From NCBI GenBank assembly GCA_036365515.1, contig CM070874.1, forward strand, positions 64,003,583-64,067,582: a stretch of DNA of 64,000 nucleotides. The letters run 5' to 3'. Made by a program: the position numbers and the translations under genes. Position 1 is the first letter of the stretch. Every line of letters begins with the position of its first letter. Shown here piece after piece: positions 62,276 to 64,000 of the stretch. The notes below the pieces were generated by a model. The model was not told where the DNA came from. It saw only the letters and a program-made list of their open reading frames with translations, and made no database searches. The DNA comes from Torymus aiolomorphi (Eukaryota; Arthropoda; Insecta; Hymenoptera; Torymidae).

Positions 62276-62599
62276 TGCTATATGGTACGTGATACAATAC
62301 AATATTTTGAACAGTAGCTTTAATATGATCTTTTTAAATTTGAAGTTCGTAATGAATTGCAATTTATAAAATAGTATGGTCAAACTATATTGTAACGGGA
62401 TTACAGATATGATAGTCAACTTAAAAAAGTAAATCCTCGTACAATTGCCCCCCTACACTCCTCTCCCCACTATAATTTCATCAAATTGTTCTTCTATTTC
62501 ACATCACCTACACTATCTATTTCAAATAGTTACCTCAAAATACTCATCCACATTTTAGTTATCCAATTATTATTCTTCGATATAAAACCGTCTACCCAA

Positions 62600-63060
62600 C
62601 AGTCCAATACAACCCTGAACTTAAACGCCGCACAAAAGGACAGAAAGCCACAAAGGAAGACTCGCGGTTGCCGGAGAAGAACACATCTCCGCTTTCTCTC
62701 CTCTCGATCATCCCTCACACAGCCCTGAAGAGGCGCGCGCGAAGCCAATGTATTCTTATATACTCCCTCTCCTCATCGCGCGAATAAAAAAGAGTTGGGG
62801 TGCGCGATTCACCCCTCGAGGGTGCTCTCGTCGTGCGCGATACACATACTCTCCTTGCGGCGAGCGTCTGGCGCGCTCGATTTCCCGGAATTCGAACGCG
62901 AGGGGGAAGCCGCAGGCACACGTACGTAGTGAACACGCCCAAGGTAATATATTTTAGGCGAGGCGATGATGCGCCGCGGCGTTTTTATAAAGACTGCGCG
63001 CGCGCGTCGAGGGCGTTTTACATGCGCTGCTTTTCGAATTGGAGTCGCTGCTGATGGTAT
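62600..63060. promoter_or_regulatory. CpG-rich stretch
   Basis: Many GCGCGCG words; short overlapping open frames on both strands, none convincing. Confidence 0.25.
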
Positions 63061-63188
63061 ATGATTAGATGGGTTGTTTTATGGGATGGATTTTTTATTT
63101 ATGGGATAGGGTTAATGTGTGTAGAGCATGCGGTTCGGAGTAATAGATTTTTTATGACGAAAGCAGTTGCTAATTTTAAATTTTGTTG

Positions 63189-63311
63189 GTACACTTTGTC
63201 ATATATATATATATATATATTAAAATTGTATTTACCTTTTAAGAAAGTAAAGTGTGTGTGTGTGTATATACACTTTCTTAAAAGGTAAATACAATTTTAT
63301 TATATATATAG

Positions 63312-63365
<54 letters not shown>

Positions 63366-63400
63366 TACTTTCTTAAAAGGTAAATACAATTTTAAAGGAG
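63189..63400. repeat. Microsatellites joined by three copies of one arm sequence
   Basis: (TA)n at 63200, then an arm TTTACCTTTTAAGAAAGTAAA, (GT)n, the reversed arm, (TA)n, (AC)n at 63312-63363 and the reversed arm again (TTTACTTTCTTAAAAGGTAA). Confidence 0.85.
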
Positions 63401-63769
63401 TTTATGAAATAATATGATATTTGGACTTTGATAAACTTGTTCTGCATTTAAAAACTGTAATGTAAATAAACGAACATTGCGCTTTTATCAAGTTGACAAA
63501 TATTTTAAGCAAAGAGATACAGTAAAGGTAAAAAATCATTATTGTAAGTGCTATATAGGTAAATATTATCCTTCTTTATTTGTTATATGTATTCGCCTCT
63601 GACTATCGATTATTTAAAAACTTTATCACCTTATATCCTGCGAAAAAGCAAACCCAACTCGCTAATAATTTACACAACCATTAGCCCTCCAAAGATACAC
63701 GCTACAATTGCGCCTAATTTACACTAAAACTATCACTCCACCGTAAATCGCTATTATTTCACACACGTG

Positions 63770-64000
63770 CAACTTCAATAAAACAATTTTAATTTACAGG
63801 CGTCCTTCGCTCGGCGCATAAGACAGGACAAATTAAAAGCAATAATTTACGAGCGAAGATTAAGTTGGTCATACACCTTGCTAGCCCGCGCGCATCACGC
63901 ACCCGCGAGACTGATGAGTCTCGCACGCGACGTCTTTGCGTACATACATATAACACCCTTCTCATCGCGGAATGCACGCCACTAGGACAAATAACCCGCG
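63770..64000. promoter_or_regulatory. CpG-rich stretch at window end
   Basis: GC content rises to the edge; a hairpin GCGAGACTGATGAGTCTCGC lies at 63905-63924. Cut by the window end. Confidence 0.25.

Noticed and set aside
63905..63924. CTGATGAG as another hammerhead candidate
   Set aside because: It is part of a simple hairpin, with no GAAAC box at a suitable distance.

Overview
This is a eukaryotic nuclear window, AT-rich and intron-rich, crowded with microsatellites and short inverted-repeat transposons. Gene content points to an insect. Two tandem odorant receptors (7tm_6 family) have nine short coding exons each, and there is an insect-type phosphodiesterase 8 gene. The receptor array fits a hymenopteran, perhaps a parasitoid wasp; that rests on gene character only. 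No prokaryotic-style operon, CRISPR array, rRNA or convincing tRNA was seen. | Left part (1-37.6 kb): an odorant-receptor (OR) array. OR-1 (7212-17045, + strand) can be assembled from nine in-phase exons into 394 residues with no stop. OR-2 (26074-37354, + strand) has the same nine exons at the same phases, but one acceptor AG is mutated and one donor is GC. Each gene is preceded by a relic of a further OR gene (one decayed penultimate exon, at 3973 and 18679), so the duplicated block was probably relic plus gene. The two copies act as a dating tool: inverted-repeat elements present in one copy and absent at the matching place in the other entered after the duplication. | Mobile DNA in the array: a 5'-truncated Penelope-like element with reverse transcriptase and GIY-YIG endonuclease (27632-29220), a second 3' end of the same family in opposite orientation (18409-18655), and hammerhead-ribozyme-like cores in both and in a separate 312-bp palindrome (20513-20824). 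There are two solo LTRs with exact target duplications (22473-23102, 34738-34964). A set of TTAA-flanked MITEs, a set of CCCTG...CAGGG elements with 2-bp duplications, and several very long foldbacks of 0.6 to 1.7 kb complete the picture. | Middle (37.4-47.8 kb): no confident gene. It has several CpG-rich islands, two candidate single exons, a CT microsatellite and two CCCTG elements. | Right part (47.8-64 kb): Pde8 on the minus strand. Eighteen exons from 56350 down to 47810 give 798 residues (receiver-like domain, PAS domain, HD-type cyclic nucleotide phosphodiesterase domain). A second possible first coding exon at 57728-57393 splices in the same phase and would give about 882 residues. Further upstream are CpG-rich stretches that may hold Pde8 promoters or 5' untranslated exons, then repeats to the end of the window. 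| The two kinds of gene do not form a pathway; they are only neighbours.
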